Assembly (NCBI GenBank): GCA_018822845.1
Contig: JAHJJD010000114.1
Coordinates: forward strand, 1 to 41,318
Reading direction: 5' to 3'
Length of the DNA stretch: 41,318 nt
DNA from: Gammaproteobacteria bacterium
GTDB taxonomy: Bacteria; Pseudomonadota; Gammaproteobacteria; Thiotrichales; Thiotrichaceae
The position numbers and the translations under genes are program-made. Below, piece after piece: positions 26,730-34,744 of this stretch; position 1 is the stretch's first letter, and the number at the start of each line of letters is the position of its first letter. The notes below the pieces were generated by a model. It had not been told where the DNA came from. It was given only the letters and a program-made list of their open reading frames with translations, and searched no databases.

Positions 26730-26758
26730 GCAGGATAATATTAAAATCAATATCCTGC
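26730..26758. promoter_or_regulatory. Inverted repeat upstream of tonB (candidate operator)
   Basis: GCAGGATA (26730-26737) and TATCCTGC (26751-26758) with a 13-bp AT-rich spacer, 32 bp before the tonB ATG. The core GATAATATT...AATATC is only loosely Fur-box-like, so the regulator is left open. Confidence 0.4.
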
Positions 26759-26790
26759 CCCGTAGAATGATTGATCTGCGAAGTTAGACG

Positions 26791-27663
26791 ATGCATGTTT
26801 TGCCTATGAATTACCTGGCCGATGAGCCGCTTGCCAAGACACTTCCGGTTGCGCTGGTATTACACCTGCTGCTAATGTTCGGTGTGGGGTTCGCACCGGG
26901 AATGGATTCGCGTGCCAAACTTTCGCCGGTGCTGGATATTACGCTGGTGCAGACCCACTCGGAAGAAGCGCCCGAGCAGGTGGATTTCATTGCCCAGGCC
27001 AACCAGCAAGCCAGCGGTAGCAGCGATGAAAAAAACCGTCCGCAAAGCCCGCTTTCTGCCCTGCAACCCCAACTCACGGATGGCGAGTCGCCCATCCAGT
27101 CGGAAGCCAGTGCGCCTGATGCGCCGCTCAAGCTAAACCCGCAAATCCTGACCACCAAGGGTGAAACGTTCAAGCGGGTGGACAAATCGCCGGAGCAGCC
27201 TGAAGAAGAATTGCCCGTAGTTGCCGAAGAGCGTGCCGATGCTACCGAGGAAATCGCCAGACTGCTGGCCGAAATGGATGAGGAAGAAGCGCGTTACGCC
27301 CGCCGCCCCCGCATCCATTTCATTGACGCCGTGAGCGCCAAAAGCGCAGTGGAAGCGGAGTACATCGATTCCTGGGTCAAGAAGATCGAGCGCGTGGGCA
27401 ATATCAACTTTCCTGACGAAGCCATCCGCCGGAACCTGAGTGGCAAGCTGATCCTCAATGTCACGCTTGATCATGGTGGCCGTGTTGTCGATGCGCAAAT
27501 CAGTGTATCATCAGGCTATGACGTGCTGGACAAGGCCGCCCTGCGCATCGTCAAACTGGCAGGGCCTTACCCCGCACTCCCCGAGGAAATCCGTCGCAAG
27601 TGGGATCAGCTCAATATTACCCGTACCTGGATTTTCCACAGCGGAATCCTGAATACCCAATAG
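26791..27663 (+). CDS. TonB family energy transducer
   Basis: A 290-residue periplasm-spanning protein. A single N-terminal membrane anchor lies at about 15-38 (TLPVALVLHLLLMFGVGFAP) and an acidic, Gln/Pro-rich spacer at about 45-185. A TonB_C domain at about 190-290 contains NFPDEAIRRNLSGKLILNVT, ISVSSGYDVLDKAALRIV and WIFHSG. No exbB or exbD is nearby. In Pseudomonas a tonB paralogue (TonB3, linked there to twitching) occupies the same place before yqgE-yqgF-pyrR-pyrB-pyrC', so this copy may not serve iron uptake. An alternative start is the ATG at 26806. Confidence 0.9.
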   Translation: MHVLPMNYLADEPLAKTLPVALVLHLLLMFGVGFAPGMDSRAKLSPVLDITLVQTHSEEAPEQVDFIAQANQQASGSSDEKNRPQSPLSALQPQLTDGESPIQSEASAPDAPLKLNPQILTTKGETFKRVDKSPEQPEEELPVVAEERADATEEIARLLAEMDEEEARYARRPRIHFIDAVSAKSAVEAEYIDSWVKKIERVGNINFPDEAIRRNLSGKLILNVTLDHGGRVVDAQISVSSGYDVLDKAALRIVKLAGPYPALPEEIRRKWDQLNITRTWIFHSGILNTQ

Positions 27664-27680
27664 TTTGACGCCAAGTGGTA

Positions 27681-28253
27681 ATGCCCGTGACCGAAAGCAT
27701 CCTTGACCTGCGTAACCATCTGCTGATAGCCATGCCCAGCATGGGCGACCCCAATTTTGACCATACTGTCACACTGATTTGCCAGCATGATGAATACGGC
27801 GCATTCGGGGTAACCATCAACCGTCCGCTGGAAATGACGGTGGGGGAATTACTCAGCCAGCTTGAAATTGAAGTGCGCGACCCGCATGTGTCCGGCCAGA
27901 TTGCCTTGAGCGGTGGGCCGGTGCAATCCGAGCAGGGTTTCGTGCTGCATGACGGGATGCGTAGCTGGGAAAGCACCCTGCGAATTGAGGAAAACCTTGC
28001 GCTGACTTCTTCCCGCGACATTCTGGCGGACATCGCCAATGGCTTTGGCCCGGAAAATTTCCTGCTGGTGCTTGGCTGCGCAGGTTGGAGCCCCGGTCAA
28101 CTGGAACATGAACTGAAGGAAAATGCCTGGCTGACCTGTCCAGCGGTTGCGTCAATCCTGTTCGACACACCCTATAACCAGCGCTGGCAAGGCGCTGCCC
28201 GTACCATAGGGGTGGATGTCAACCTGTTGGGTGTGGAAGCAGGTCACGGATGA
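27681..28253 (+). CDS. yqgE: YqgE/AlgH family protein
   Basis: A 190-residue UPF0301 protein. The family pattern is clear: LRNHLLIAMPSMGDPNFDHTV, GAFGVTINRP, LSGGPVQSEQGFVLH, FLLVLGCAGWSPGQLE and a C-terminal LFDTPYNQRW. The ATG at 27681 is used; a GTG at 27675 would add two residues. Its TGA overlaps the ruvX start by 4 bp (ATGA). The cellular role is unresolved; AlgH was once linked to alginate regulation. Confidence 0.95.
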   Translation: MPVTESILDLRNHLLIAMPSMGDPNFDHTVTLICQHDEYGAFGVTINRPLEMTVGELLSQLEIEVRDPHVSGQIALSGGPVQSEQGFVLHDGMRSWESTLRIEENLALTSSRDILADIANGFGPENFLLVLGCAGWSPGQLEHELKENAWLTCPAVASILFDTPYNQRWQGAARTIGVDVNLLGVEAGHG

Positions 28254-28684
28254 GTGGCATTACCGTGCTGGGCTTTGATTATGGCAAGGCGCGTATCGGC
28301 GTTGCGGTTGCCAACACGCTGGCGGGCGTTGCCACCCCGCAGTCCACCATTAGCGCGCGTGACGGCGTACCGGACTGGAACGCCATTACCCGTTGCTTGC
28401 AAGAGTGGAAACCCGCCCGGCTGGTGGTGGGCATGCCACGCAAGCTGGACGGTTCCGACAGTGCCATGCAGGAACCAATCGAACGTTTTATCCGCCAACT
28501 GGAAGGCCGCTATGCCTTGCCGGTTGATGTAGTAAGTGAACAACTTTCTTCCCGTGAAGCCGAGCAGCGCCTCAAGCTGGCGCGGCAGGCCGGACGCAAG
28601 CGCAAGGTGCGCAAGGAAGAAATCGACCAGGTGGCGGCAGCCATCATTCTGGAGAGCTGGATACAGGAATACCGCCATGAATAA
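28250..28684 (+). CDS. ruvX: Holliday junction resolvase-like RuvX (YqgF)
   Basis: A 144-residue RNase H-fold nuclease, implicated in pre-16S rRNA 5' maturation. FDYGKARIGVAVAN carries the first catalytic Asp (D10). VGMPRKLDGSDSAM is the central motif and the SEQLSSREAE segment supplies the Glu; it usually reads DERLTT, so the first Asp of that motif is replaced by Ser. EIDQVAAAIILESW holds the last Asp. It overlaps yqgE by 4 bp and pyrR by 8 bp, indicating tight coupling. Confidence 0.94.
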   Translation: MSGITVLGFDYGKARIGVAVANTLAGVATPQSTISARDGVPDWNAITRCLQEWKPARLVVGMPRKLDGSDSAMQEPIERFIRQLEGRYALPVDVVSEQLSSREAEQRLKLARQAGRKRKVRKEEIDQVAAAIILESWIQEYRHE

Positions 28685-29189
28685 CAAGAACTACAACATT
28701 ACCGAATTGCTCGACCAACTGGAACAACAGGTTCGCCAGTGGATGCAAACCACTGGCATTGATGACCCCCTGGTGGTCGGTATCCACACCTCCGGTGTCT
28801 GGATTGCTGAGGAACTGCACAAGCGCCTGCAACTGGAAGGCGAGCCGGGCGAACTGAGCGTTACGTTTTATCGTGACGATTTCGACCGTGTGGGTTTGCA
28901 CCCGCAGAGCAAGCCTTCCTTCCTGCCGGATGTGGATGATCACCATATCTTGCTGGTGGATGACGTCATCTATACCGGGCGCACCATGCGCGGTGCCATG
29001 AACGAACTGTTCGATTTTGGGCGACCTGCGTCCATCACCGCTGCGGTACTGGTGTCGCGTGGCGGGCGGGAATTGCCGATTGAGGCGCAGATTGCCGTAT
29101 TACATGAAGAGCCGGGCAAGGACTATACATACGAAGTCAGCGGGCCGGAGCCGTTGGCCCTGCATCTGGTGAGGAAGAAATCCGCATAA
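28677..29189 (+). CDS. pyrR: PyrR bifunctional protein (pyrimidine regulator/UPRTase)
   Basis: A 170-residue PRTase-fold protein. The PRPP-binding loop is HHILLVDDVIYTGRT, and the substrate region (FYRDDFDRVGLHPQ) follows PyrR. Start MNNKNYNIT is selected by family length and the 8-bp overlap with ruvX. In Gram-positives PyrR binds mRNA to attenuate pyr operons. In Pseudomonas-type operons it is reported to act on pyrB transcription. An inverted repeat lies in the 112-bp gap between this gene and pyrB. Confidence 0.95.
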   Translation: MNNKNYNITELLDQLEQQVRQWMQTTGIDDPLVVGIHTSGVWIAEELHKRLQLEGEPGELSVTFYRDDFDRVGLHPQSKPSFLPDVDDHHILLVDDVIYTGRTMRGAMNELFDFGRPASITAAVLVSRGGRELPIEAQIAVLHEEPGKDYTYEVSGPEPLALHLVRKKSA

Positions 29190-29220
29190 CCCCGGAACCC
29201 GTAATAATCGGTAACATCCA

Positions 29221-29281
29221 CGACGATTCGGCTTTATCGGGCTGTCATAAACTTGTAAGATAAGCGCACTCCGATTCGTCG
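29221..29281. promoter_or_regulatory. Inverted repeat in the pyrR-pyrB gap
   Basis: CGACGATTCGG (29221-29231) and CCGATTCGTCG (29271-29281) pair at 10 of 11 positions across a 39-nt spacer, ending 20 bp before the pyrB ATG. It could be an RNA leader stem or an operator used for pyrimidine control. Confidence 0.4.
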
Positions 29282-29301
29282 AAAATATAAGCGAGTGATG
29301 A

Positions 29302-30297
29302 ATGCTGAACGCGCATCTTTCCCCAGGGCCGCTACCATCCAGAATGCAGCTTGCTGCGGATGGCAAACTGAAGCATTTCCTGACGATAGAAGGGCTCCCC
29401 CCCCTGTTGCTGGAAGAAATCCTTGATCGCGCCGAACAGTTCGTAACCGTGCCCAACAAGCAGCAGAAAAAAGCCCCCCTGCTACGCGGCAAAACGGTCA
29501 TGAACCTGTTTTTCGAAAACTCCACCCGTACCCGCGTCACCTTTGAAATTGCTGCCCAGCGTTTGGGAGCTGATGTCATCAACCTCGACATCCGCACCTC
29601 ATCCGCTTCCAAGGGTGAAACACTGCTGGATACGGTGCGCAATCTGGAAGCAATGAACGCCGACATGTTTGTGGTGCGCCATGAGCATGCGGGCACTGCC
29701 CATTTCATCGCGCGTTACTGTGCGCCGCACATCAGCGTGCTGAACGCGGGGGATGGCCGCCATTCCCACCCTACCCAGGCGATGCTGGACATGTTCACCA
29801 TCCGCCAGAAAAAGGGCAGTTTCCAGCCGCTCAAGGTCGCCATCGTCGGCGACGTGCTGCATTCACGGGTGGCACGCTCGCAGATTCATGCCCTGACCAC
29901 GCTGGCGACAGGTGAGGTGCGGGTGGTGGCACCGAAAACTCTGGTTCCGGCGGGTATCGAAAAGATGGGCGTAAGCGTTTTCCACAATATGGATGAAGGC
30001 ATTGCCGACGCCGATGTCGTCATCATGCTGCGCCTGCAACGTGAGCGGATGCAGACCGCATTGCTGCCTTCCGAACGCGAATTTTTCAAGCTGTATGGCC
30101 TCACGGAAGAACGCATGAAACTGGCCAAACCCGACGCCATTGTGATGCATCCCGGCCCCATCAATCGCGGGGTGGAAATCGACACGCGCGTGGCGGATGG
30201 TGAGCAGTCGGTCATTCTGGAACAGGTTACCAACGGGATTGCAGTGCGCATGGCGGTCATGTCGATGATTATGGGTCCGCAGGGAGGTGCTGCATGA
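29302..30297 (+). CDS. pyrB: Aspartate carbamoyltransferase catalytic subunit
   Basis: A 331-residue enzyme condensing carbamoyl phosphate with aspartate in UMP synthesis. The carbamoyl-phosphate loop FFENSTRTR (about 70-78) and STRT partner residues [30 protein letters not shown] and [12 protein letters not shown] are all present. An N-terminal extension of about 20 residues before [10 protein letters not shown] resembles the Pseudomonas-type class A ATCase, which needs an inactive DHOase-like PyrC' for assembly. That partner is encoded next, overlapping by 4 bp. Confidence 0.97.
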   Translation: MLNAHLSPGPLPSRMQLAADGKLKHFLTIEGLPPLLLEEILDRAEQFVTVPNKQQKKAPLLRGKTVMNLFFENSTRTRVTFEIAAQRLGADVINLDIRTSSASKGETLLDTVRNLEAMNADMFVVRHEHAGTAHFIARYCAPHISVLNAGDGRHSHPTQAMLDMFTIRQKKGSFQPLKVAIVGDVLHSRVARSQIHALTTLATGEVRVVAPKTLVPAGIEKMGVSVFHNMDEGIADADVVIMLRLQRERMQTALLPSEREFFKLYGLTEERMKLAKPDAIVMHPGPINRGVEIDTRVADGEQSVILEQVTNGIAVRMAVMSMIMGPQGGAA

Positions 30298-31568
30298 GTC
30301 TGCTGATCCGTAACGCGCGTGTTATTGATTCTGCCAGCGGGCTGGATGGGTTGCGTACCATTCTTGTCGACAACGGCAGGATTGCTGCCATTGCCGAAGC
30401 GAGCGCCTGTTTCAGGGCGGAAGACGAAATCGACGCCAGCGGCTTATGGCTATTCCCCGGCGCTGTTGATCTTGCCGCCTGGCTGCGTGAACCGGGGCTG
30501 GATCAAAAGGCCACCCTGGAAAGCGAAACCCGTGCGGCAGCAGCCAGTGGCATTACCACCCTGTGCTACCAGCCGGAACCCGGTGCCAGTTTCGACAGCG
30601 CCGCCCAGGTCAAGCTGATTTACGACCTCAACGGCAGGCGGCGTTCCGCCAATGTCGAGGTGCTGGGCAATTTGACCAAGGGGCTGAAAGGCGAGCAACT
30701 CAGCAATATGGCCAGCCTCAAGCGTGCCGGGTGTGTGGGGGTGACCAATGGCCTGCAACCGTTCCACAGCCTGCAAACCCTGCGGCGGGCGATGGAATAC
30801 GCCGCTACCCATGACCTGACCGTGTTCATTTATCCGATTGAGCATGCGCTGGCGGCAGGTGGTTACATGCACGAAGGCGAGGTTTCCACCCGACTGGGTT
30901 TCCCGGCGATTCCGTCAGCGGCGGAAACCGTGGCGGTAGCGCAAACCCTGGCGCTGGCCAGCCATACCGGTGCACGGGTGCATTTCTGCCGCTTGTCTGC
31001 GCGCCTGAGTGTGAAGCTGATCCGTCAGGCCAAGGAAAGCGACCTCGACATCACGGCGGATGTGGCTGCCCATCAGCTTTTCCTCACCGAAATGGATGTC
31101 AGCGATTTCAACCCACTGTGCCATGTGATGCCGCCGTTGCGTTCCAGCCGCGATCTGGAAGCGCTGCGCGAAGGGCTGGCGGATGGAACCATCGACGCGA
31201 TTTGTTCCGACCATCAGCCGCATGAAGTGGATGCCAAGCTGGCACCGTTCCAGCAGACCGAACCGGGTATTTCTGCGCTCGAAACGCTGTTGCCGCTGAC
31301 CTTGCGTTTGGTGGACGAAGGCGTGTTGAGCCTGCCGGAAGCCTTGCGCAAGGTGACTGCGGCCCCGGCGCGTATTATCGGCAGCGAGGCAGGCCGGATC
31401 TGCGTGGGTGCGCCTGCCGATCTGGTGCTGTTCGACCCGGACGACCTGTGGGAACTGGATCTGAACAGGATGTACAGCGATGGCAAAAACACGCCATTCG
31501 CTGGCTGGAACTTCAACGGCGCGGTCAAACGCACCTTGCTGGCGGGGAAGAGTGTGTTTGTGGGTTAA
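30294..31568 (+). CDS. pyrC': Dihydroorotase-like non-catalytic subunit PyrC'
   Basis: A 424-residue amidohydrolase-fold protein. The metal-binding HxH of active dihydroorotases (PGFVDxHxHLREPG) is replaced by [14 protein letters not shown] (A61 and W63), so it cannot bind the binuclear centre. Other family blocks remain ([45 protein letters not shown]). By analogy with Pseudomonas it is a structural subunit of the ATCase holoenzyme, and a true pyrC should exist elsewhere. It overlaps pyrB (ATGA). Confidence 0.95.
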   Translation: MSLLIRNARVIDSASGLDGLRTILVDNGRIAAIAEASACFRAEDEIDASGLWLFPGAVDLAAWLREPGLDQKATLESETRAAAASGITTLCYQPEPGASFDSAAQVKLIYDLNGRRRSANVEVLGNLTKGLKGEQLSNMASLKRAGCVGVTNGLQPFHSLQTLRRAMEYAATHDLTVFIYPIEHALAAGGYMHEGEVSTRLGFPAIPSAAETVAVAQTLALASHTGARVHFCRLSARLSVKLIRQAKESDLDITADVAAHQLFLTEMDVSDFNPLCHVMPPLRSSRDLEALREGLADGTIDAICSDHQPHEVDAKLAPFQQTEPGISALETLLPLTLRLVDEGVLSLPEALRKVTAAPARIIGSEAGRICVGAPADLVLFDPDDLWELDLNRMYSDGKNTPFAGWNFNGAVKRTLLAGKSVFVG

Positions 31569-31876
31569 CTGCCCCACAAACTCGACAGAGGAACTGCCAT
31601 GAGTTTCTCGCCCAATGGCAGCGCCTCTGTCCCGTCGTACAGGATCACCCCAAGCTTCATCGAGTTCCCTGCCAATCCCGCCAACCGTTTTAGACCGCGT
31701 AAATCCTTCTCGGTGAGGGTGGCAGAGGCTTAACGCATCCTGTCACCTGCCAACTGGCGTACCAGCGTGGCTTTACCTGCTTGACGTGGCCCTGCCACCA
31801 AGACTACAGGGGTATCGGTGGGGGCTTCCTGCACATGTGCCTGCAACAGTCTGGGGTATAAGGAGGTGTCATTCAT
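31565..31876 (-). pseudogene. Remnant of AAA_14/DUF4143 ATPase with internal deletion
   Basis: The minus strand encodes the N-terminus of a DUF4143-type ATPase (MNDTSLYPRLL, Walker A region VLVAGPRQAGKATLVRQLAG) and then stops at TAA (31730-31732). The next codons in the same frame (ASATLTEKDLRGLKRLAG...GVILYDG...[17 protein letters not shown], stop at 31565) are the typical C-terminus of the same family. About 250-300 central residues are therefore missing, with an in-frame stop at the junction. Intact members often act as orphan or toxin-antitoxin-like ATPases. It overlaps the pyrC' stop by 4 bp and cannot be functional as read. Confidence 0.8.
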
Positions 31877-31884
31877 GCCGGATA

Positions 31885-31952
31885 CCTGATTCGTAAAATC
31901 AGGAATAGTATAGCCTGAAATCAGGATTATGTTATCTTGCAATCAGGAATAG
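31885..31952. repeat. Cluster of AATCAGGAATAG and CCTGATT repeats
   Basis: The 12-mer AATCAGGAATAG occurs at 31897-31908 and 31941-31952. CCTGATT (31885-31891) is inverted to AATCAGG (31897-31903), and CCTGAAATCAGG (31914-31925) is a 12-bp near-palindrome. The cluster lies between the decayed ATPase gene and trmL. It probably represents the old promoter/operator of the ATPase gene and may now influence trmL. Confidence 0.55.
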
Positions 31953-31967
31953 AAAGAGTGCTGCTTA

Positions 31968-32432
31968 ATGTTTGACATTGCTTTGTACCAGCCGGAAATT
32001 CCCCCCAATACCGGTAACATCATGCGCCTGTGCGCCAACACTGGTTGCCGTTTGCACCTGATCCACCCGCTGGGCTTTTCGCTGGATGAAAAGCAGGTGC
32101 GGCGGGCGGGGATGGATTACCGCGATCTGGCGGTGGTGCAGGAGCATGAAAGTTTCGCCGCGTTTGCCCTGGCGATGCAGGAGCGGCGGGTATTCGCCCT
32201 CAGCACCAAGGCTAGCCAAGCGTATTCGCAAGCAGCGTTTCAGCCCGACGATGTATTATTGTTCGGCCCCGAAACCCGTGGATTGCCGGAACCCTTGTTG
32301 TTCAGTCTGCCGGATGAACTGAAACTGCGTGTGCCGATGTTGCCCGATAGCCGCAGCCTCAACCTGTCGAATACGGTGGCGGTGGTGGTGTATGAGGCAT
32401 TGCGCCAACACAGTTTCCCTGAGTTGCGGTAA
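31968..32432 (+). CDS. trmL: tRNA (cytidine(34)-2'-O)-methyltransferase
   Basis: A 154-residue SPOUT-class methyltransferase (YibK type) that modifies the wobble position of leucine tRNAs. Motifs are [31 protein letters not shown] and [22 protein letters not shown], which together form the trefoil-knot SAM site. The length matches the E. coli protein closely. It lies 9 bp upstream of ribF and is probably cotranscribed with it. No strong Shine-Dalgarno is visible. Confidence 0.96.
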   Translation: MFDIALYQPEIPPNTGNIMRLCANTGCRLHLIHPLGFSLDEKQVRRAGMDYRDLAVVQEHESFAAFALAMQERRVFALSTKASQAYSQAAFQPDDVLLFGPETRGLPEPLLFSLPDELKLRVPMLPDSRSLNLSNTVAVVVYEALRQHSFPELR

Positions 32433-32441
32433 ACTCCCGGC

Positions 32442-33365
32442 ATGAAACTGATACGCCGCATTTTACCCGCCCACCCTTCCGACCCCGGTTGTGTTGCCAC
32501 CATCGGTAACTTCGATGGCCTGCACAAAGGGCATCAGTCCGTCATCCAGCATGTTGAATGGAAGGCGCAAGCGCTGGATTTGCCCGCCACCGTGATCAGC
32601 TTCGAGCCGCTGCCGATCGAGTTTTTCCGTTCCCCGCCACCGCCGCGCATTTATGCCCTGCGCGACAAGCTGCGTTTGTTGCAGGCAATGAATGTCGAGC
32701 GTTTTGCCTGCCTGCGTTTCAACCATCAGCTTGCCAGCATGGAGGCAGAAAATTTCGTGCAACACATCCTGCTGGATGGCCTGAAAGTGCGCTATCTGGT
32801 GGTTGGCGATGATTTCCGCTTCGGCAAGGGGCGGCACGGCGATTACCGGATGTTGCTGGAAATGGGTGCACAACAGGGCATGCAGGTAGTCGATACCCCC
32901 ACTTTCCTGCACGACGACGAGCGCGTCAGCAGCACCCGCATCCGCCTGGCACTAAGCACGGCGGAGCTGGAACTGGCGGCGCAATTGCTGGGCAAACCGT
33001 ACCGCATTTCCGGGCGCGTGCGGCATGGCGACAAGCGTGGCCGCACCATTGGCTTTCCTACCCTCAACATGCGGGTTCCCCAGCACATTGCCTTGCGCAA
33101 GGGTGTCTATGCGGTGAAAGTGATGGGGCTGGGGGATGACGTGGTTTACGGTGTGGCCAACCTCGGTGACCGCCCGACCGTACATGGGCTGGAAAACCGT
33201 CTGGAAGCCCACCTGTTTGATTTCAACCAGCAAGTCTACGGCAAGCACATCTGCGTTGAGCCGGTTGTGTTCCTGCGTGACGAAATGAAATTCGCCTCAT
33301 TCGACGACCTCAAAACGCAAATCGCCCGCGATGCAGAACAAGCGCGGGCGATTTTCAACATTTAA
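32442..33365 (+). CDS. ribF: Bifunctional riboflavin kinase/FAD synthetase
   Basis: A 307-residue enzyme making FMN and then FAD. The N-terminal adenylyltransferase domain has TIGNFDGLHKGHQ and VGDDFRFGKGRHGDY and ends with the VSSTRIRLAL signature. The C-terminal kinase domain (from about 185) has GRVRHGDKRGRTIGFPTLNM. In many gammaproteobacteria ribF precedes ileS-lspA; here it does not, and it is followed by a palindromic element and the convergent fbp. Confidence 0.97.
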   Translation: MKLIRRILPAHPSDPGCVATIGNFDGLHKGHQSVIQHVEWKAQALDLPATVISFEPLPIEFFRSPPPPRIYALRDKLRLLQAMNVERFACLRFNHQLASMEAENFVQHILLDGLKVRYLVVGDDFRFGKGRHGDYRMLLEMGAQQGMQVVDTPTFLHDDERVSSTRIRLALSTAELELAAQLLGKPYRISGRVRHGDKRGRTIGFPTLNMRVPQHIALRKGVYAVKVMGLGDDVVYGVANLGDRPTVHGLENRLEAHLFDFNQQVYGKHICVEPVVFLRDEMKFASFDDLKTQIARDAEQARAIFNI

Positions 33366-33366
33366 G

Positions 33367-33405
33367 CCCCTCGCCCCTTGAGGGAGAGGGGTTTGGGGTG
33401 AGGGG
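33367..33405. repeat. GC-rich palindromic element (single unit)
   Basis: CCCCTCGCCCC (33367-33377) pairs with GGGGTGAGGGG (33395-33405), with an inner CCCTTGAGGG. It is the same type as the units at 17009-17111. It lies between the convergent ribF and fbp stops and probably acts as a shared 3' hairpin. Confidence 0.75.
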
Positions 33406-33409
33406 TAAA

Positions 33410-34423
33410 TCAAACCCCGTTATGATACCCCGTCACCAGTTCCACCTCATTACGTGAACCCATCACCACCGGCACGCGCTGGTGTAGGTCGGTCGGCTGG
33501 ATTTCCATGATGCGGGTGTAAGCGGTGGTTGCCATGCCGCCAGCCTGTTCGACGATGAAGCCCATTGGGTTGGCTTCGTACATCAGGCGCAGCTTGCCGG
33601 TTTTGCCGGATGCTTTCATTTTGCTGTCCAGTGGATAGATGAAGATGCCGCCACGGGTCAGGATACGGTGGATTTCAGCCACCATGGAAGCCACCCAGCG
33701 CATGTTGAAATCCTTGCCGCGCGGGCCTTCCACGCCAGCCAGGCATTCGCTGATGTAACGCTGCATGGGTGGTTCCCAATAGCGCTGGTTGGAAACGTTG
33801 ATGGCGAATTCCCTGGTATCAGCCGGAATTTTCACATCTTCGCGGGTCAGCAGGAATTCACCGCAATCCTTGTCCAGTGTGAACATGTTCACGCCATTGC
33901 CAGTGGTCAATACCATCATGGCGGAAGGGCCATACAGACAGTAGCCCGCCGCAACCTGTGTGGTGCCCGGCTGCATGAAATCTGCTGCTGTTGGGTTGGC
34001 AACACCTTCAGGTGCCTTGATGATGGAGAAAATGGTGCCGACGGAAACGTTCACATCCATATTGGAGGAGCCATCCAGCGGATCGAAGGTCACCAGGTAA
34101 TGTCCGCGTGGAACATTGCCCGGCAGGTTGTAAACCTCATCCATTTCCTCGGAAGCCAGTGCTGCCGTGTGGCCACGGGAAAGGGCTTCGATCATCACGT
34201 CATTGGTGATGATGTCCATTTTTTTCTGCTCTTCACCCTGGACGTTTTCAGAACCAGCGGAACCCAGTACGCCGATCAGGTCGCCCTTGCTGGTCAGTGC
34301 AGCAATTTTCTTGCAGGCCAGTGCGATGTCGTTCAGTACGCAACTGAATTCGCCGGTTGCGCCGCTATGCTTGCGTTGTTCTTCGAGGATGAATTGTGTC
34401 AGTGTGGTGCCAATCTGGTACAT
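33410..34423 (-). CDS. fbp: Fructose-1,6-bisphosphatase class I
   Basis: A 337-residue enzyme of gluconeogenesis and, in autotrophs, of the Calvin cycle. Class I signatures are [20 protein letters not shown] (metal site), [28 protein letters not shown] and the ASEEMDE acidic loop. It starts with [17 protein letters not shown], typical of bacterial FBPase I. Upstream is a long non-coding leader that holds an inverted repeat and an intrinsic terminator in fbp orientation. Confidence 0.96.
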   Translation of the reverse strand: MYQIGTTLTQFILEEQRKHSGATGEFSCVLNDIALACKKIAALTSKGDLIGVLGSAGSENVQGEEQKKMDIITNDVMIEALSRGHTAALASEEMDEVYNLPGNVPRGHYLVTFDPLDGSSNMDVNVSVGTIFSIIKAPEGVANPTAADFMQPGTTQVAAGYCLYGPSAMMVLTTGNGVNMFTLDKDCGEFLLTREDVKIPADTREFAINVSNQRYWEPPMQRYISECLAGVEGPRGKDFNMRWVASMVAEIHRILTRGGIFIYPLDSKMKASGKTGKLRLMYEANPMGFIVEQAGGMATTAYTRIMEIQPTDLHQRVPVVMGSRNEVELVTGYHNGV

Positions 34424-34456
34424 AACCCTAATCTCAGAAAGTAAAAAATCATCAGG

Positions 34457-34491
34457 TAGCTGATAAATAAGCTATTTCATCTGGTCAGCTA
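34457..34491. promoter_or_regulatory. Inverted repeat in fbp upstream region
   Basis: TAGCTGA (34457-34463) and TCAGCTA (34485-34491) across 21 bp, 34 bp from the fbp start. ATCATCAGG/CATCTGG adds loose extra pairing. It is a possible operator or leader stem. The rest of 34424-34744, about 320 bp without a gene, is AT-rich. Confidence 0.35.
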
Positions 34492-34534
34492 ATATAAGTT
34501 TATGATGATATTCTGATGGATTGGGCTTGTAAAT

Positions 34535-34563
34535 AAAAAAAAAGGCGGATCCGTAGACCCGCC
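34535..34563 (-). terminator. Orphan rho-independent terminator in fbp orientation
   Basis: On the minus strand, GGCGG...CCGCC (34544-34563; 5 GC pairs extended by GU, UA and CG pairs) is followed by nine T (34543-34535). No minus-strand gene lies to its right before hemF, 3 kb away, so it ends either a small RNA or a premature fbp leader transcript. A TATAAT occurs on the minus strand about 20 bp ahead of the hairpin, without a clear -35. Confidence 0.7.
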
Positions 34564-34634
34564 ATACTTGCGAGGGAATATTATAACTTTTAAGAATTAG
34601 TAGAGTGTGTAGTGTGTTAGTACTGGTTGGTCGC

Positions 34635-34640
34635 TATAAT
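34635..34640 (+). promoter_or_regulatory. Possible -10 box for the ECF sigma gene
   Basis: TATAAT in the plus orientation, 105 bp before the ECF start. No good -35 hexamer stands at the standard distance, so the assignment is weak. Confidence 0.25.
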
Positions 34641-34651
34641 TCTTGCACTGG

Positions 34652-34667
34652 TTCAAAAATATTTGAA
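34652..34667. promoter_or_regulatory. 16-bp perfect palindrome upstream of ECF sigma gene
   Basis: TTCAAA-AATA-TTTGAA, placed 12 bp downstream of a TATAAT and 78 bp before the ECF start. This position would suit an operator, but no regulator is known. Confidence 0.4.
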
Positions 34668-34744
34668 GAAAGTAGTGTTTTAGGTAATTTTTCAAAAAAA
34701 CATGTTTGTTTAGAACCAAATGAACGGTGAGAGCGACACACAGA

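Noticed and set aside
34621-34670. Sigma-54 promoter before the ECF gene
   Set aside because: GG and GC elements are present but not at the required spacing of ten bases, so no -24/-12 promoter is called.
34424-34744. Missed protein gene in the largest intergenic region
   Set aside because: All frames are broken by frequent stops and the region is AT-rich. Only palindromes, a terminator and a TATAAT are visible.
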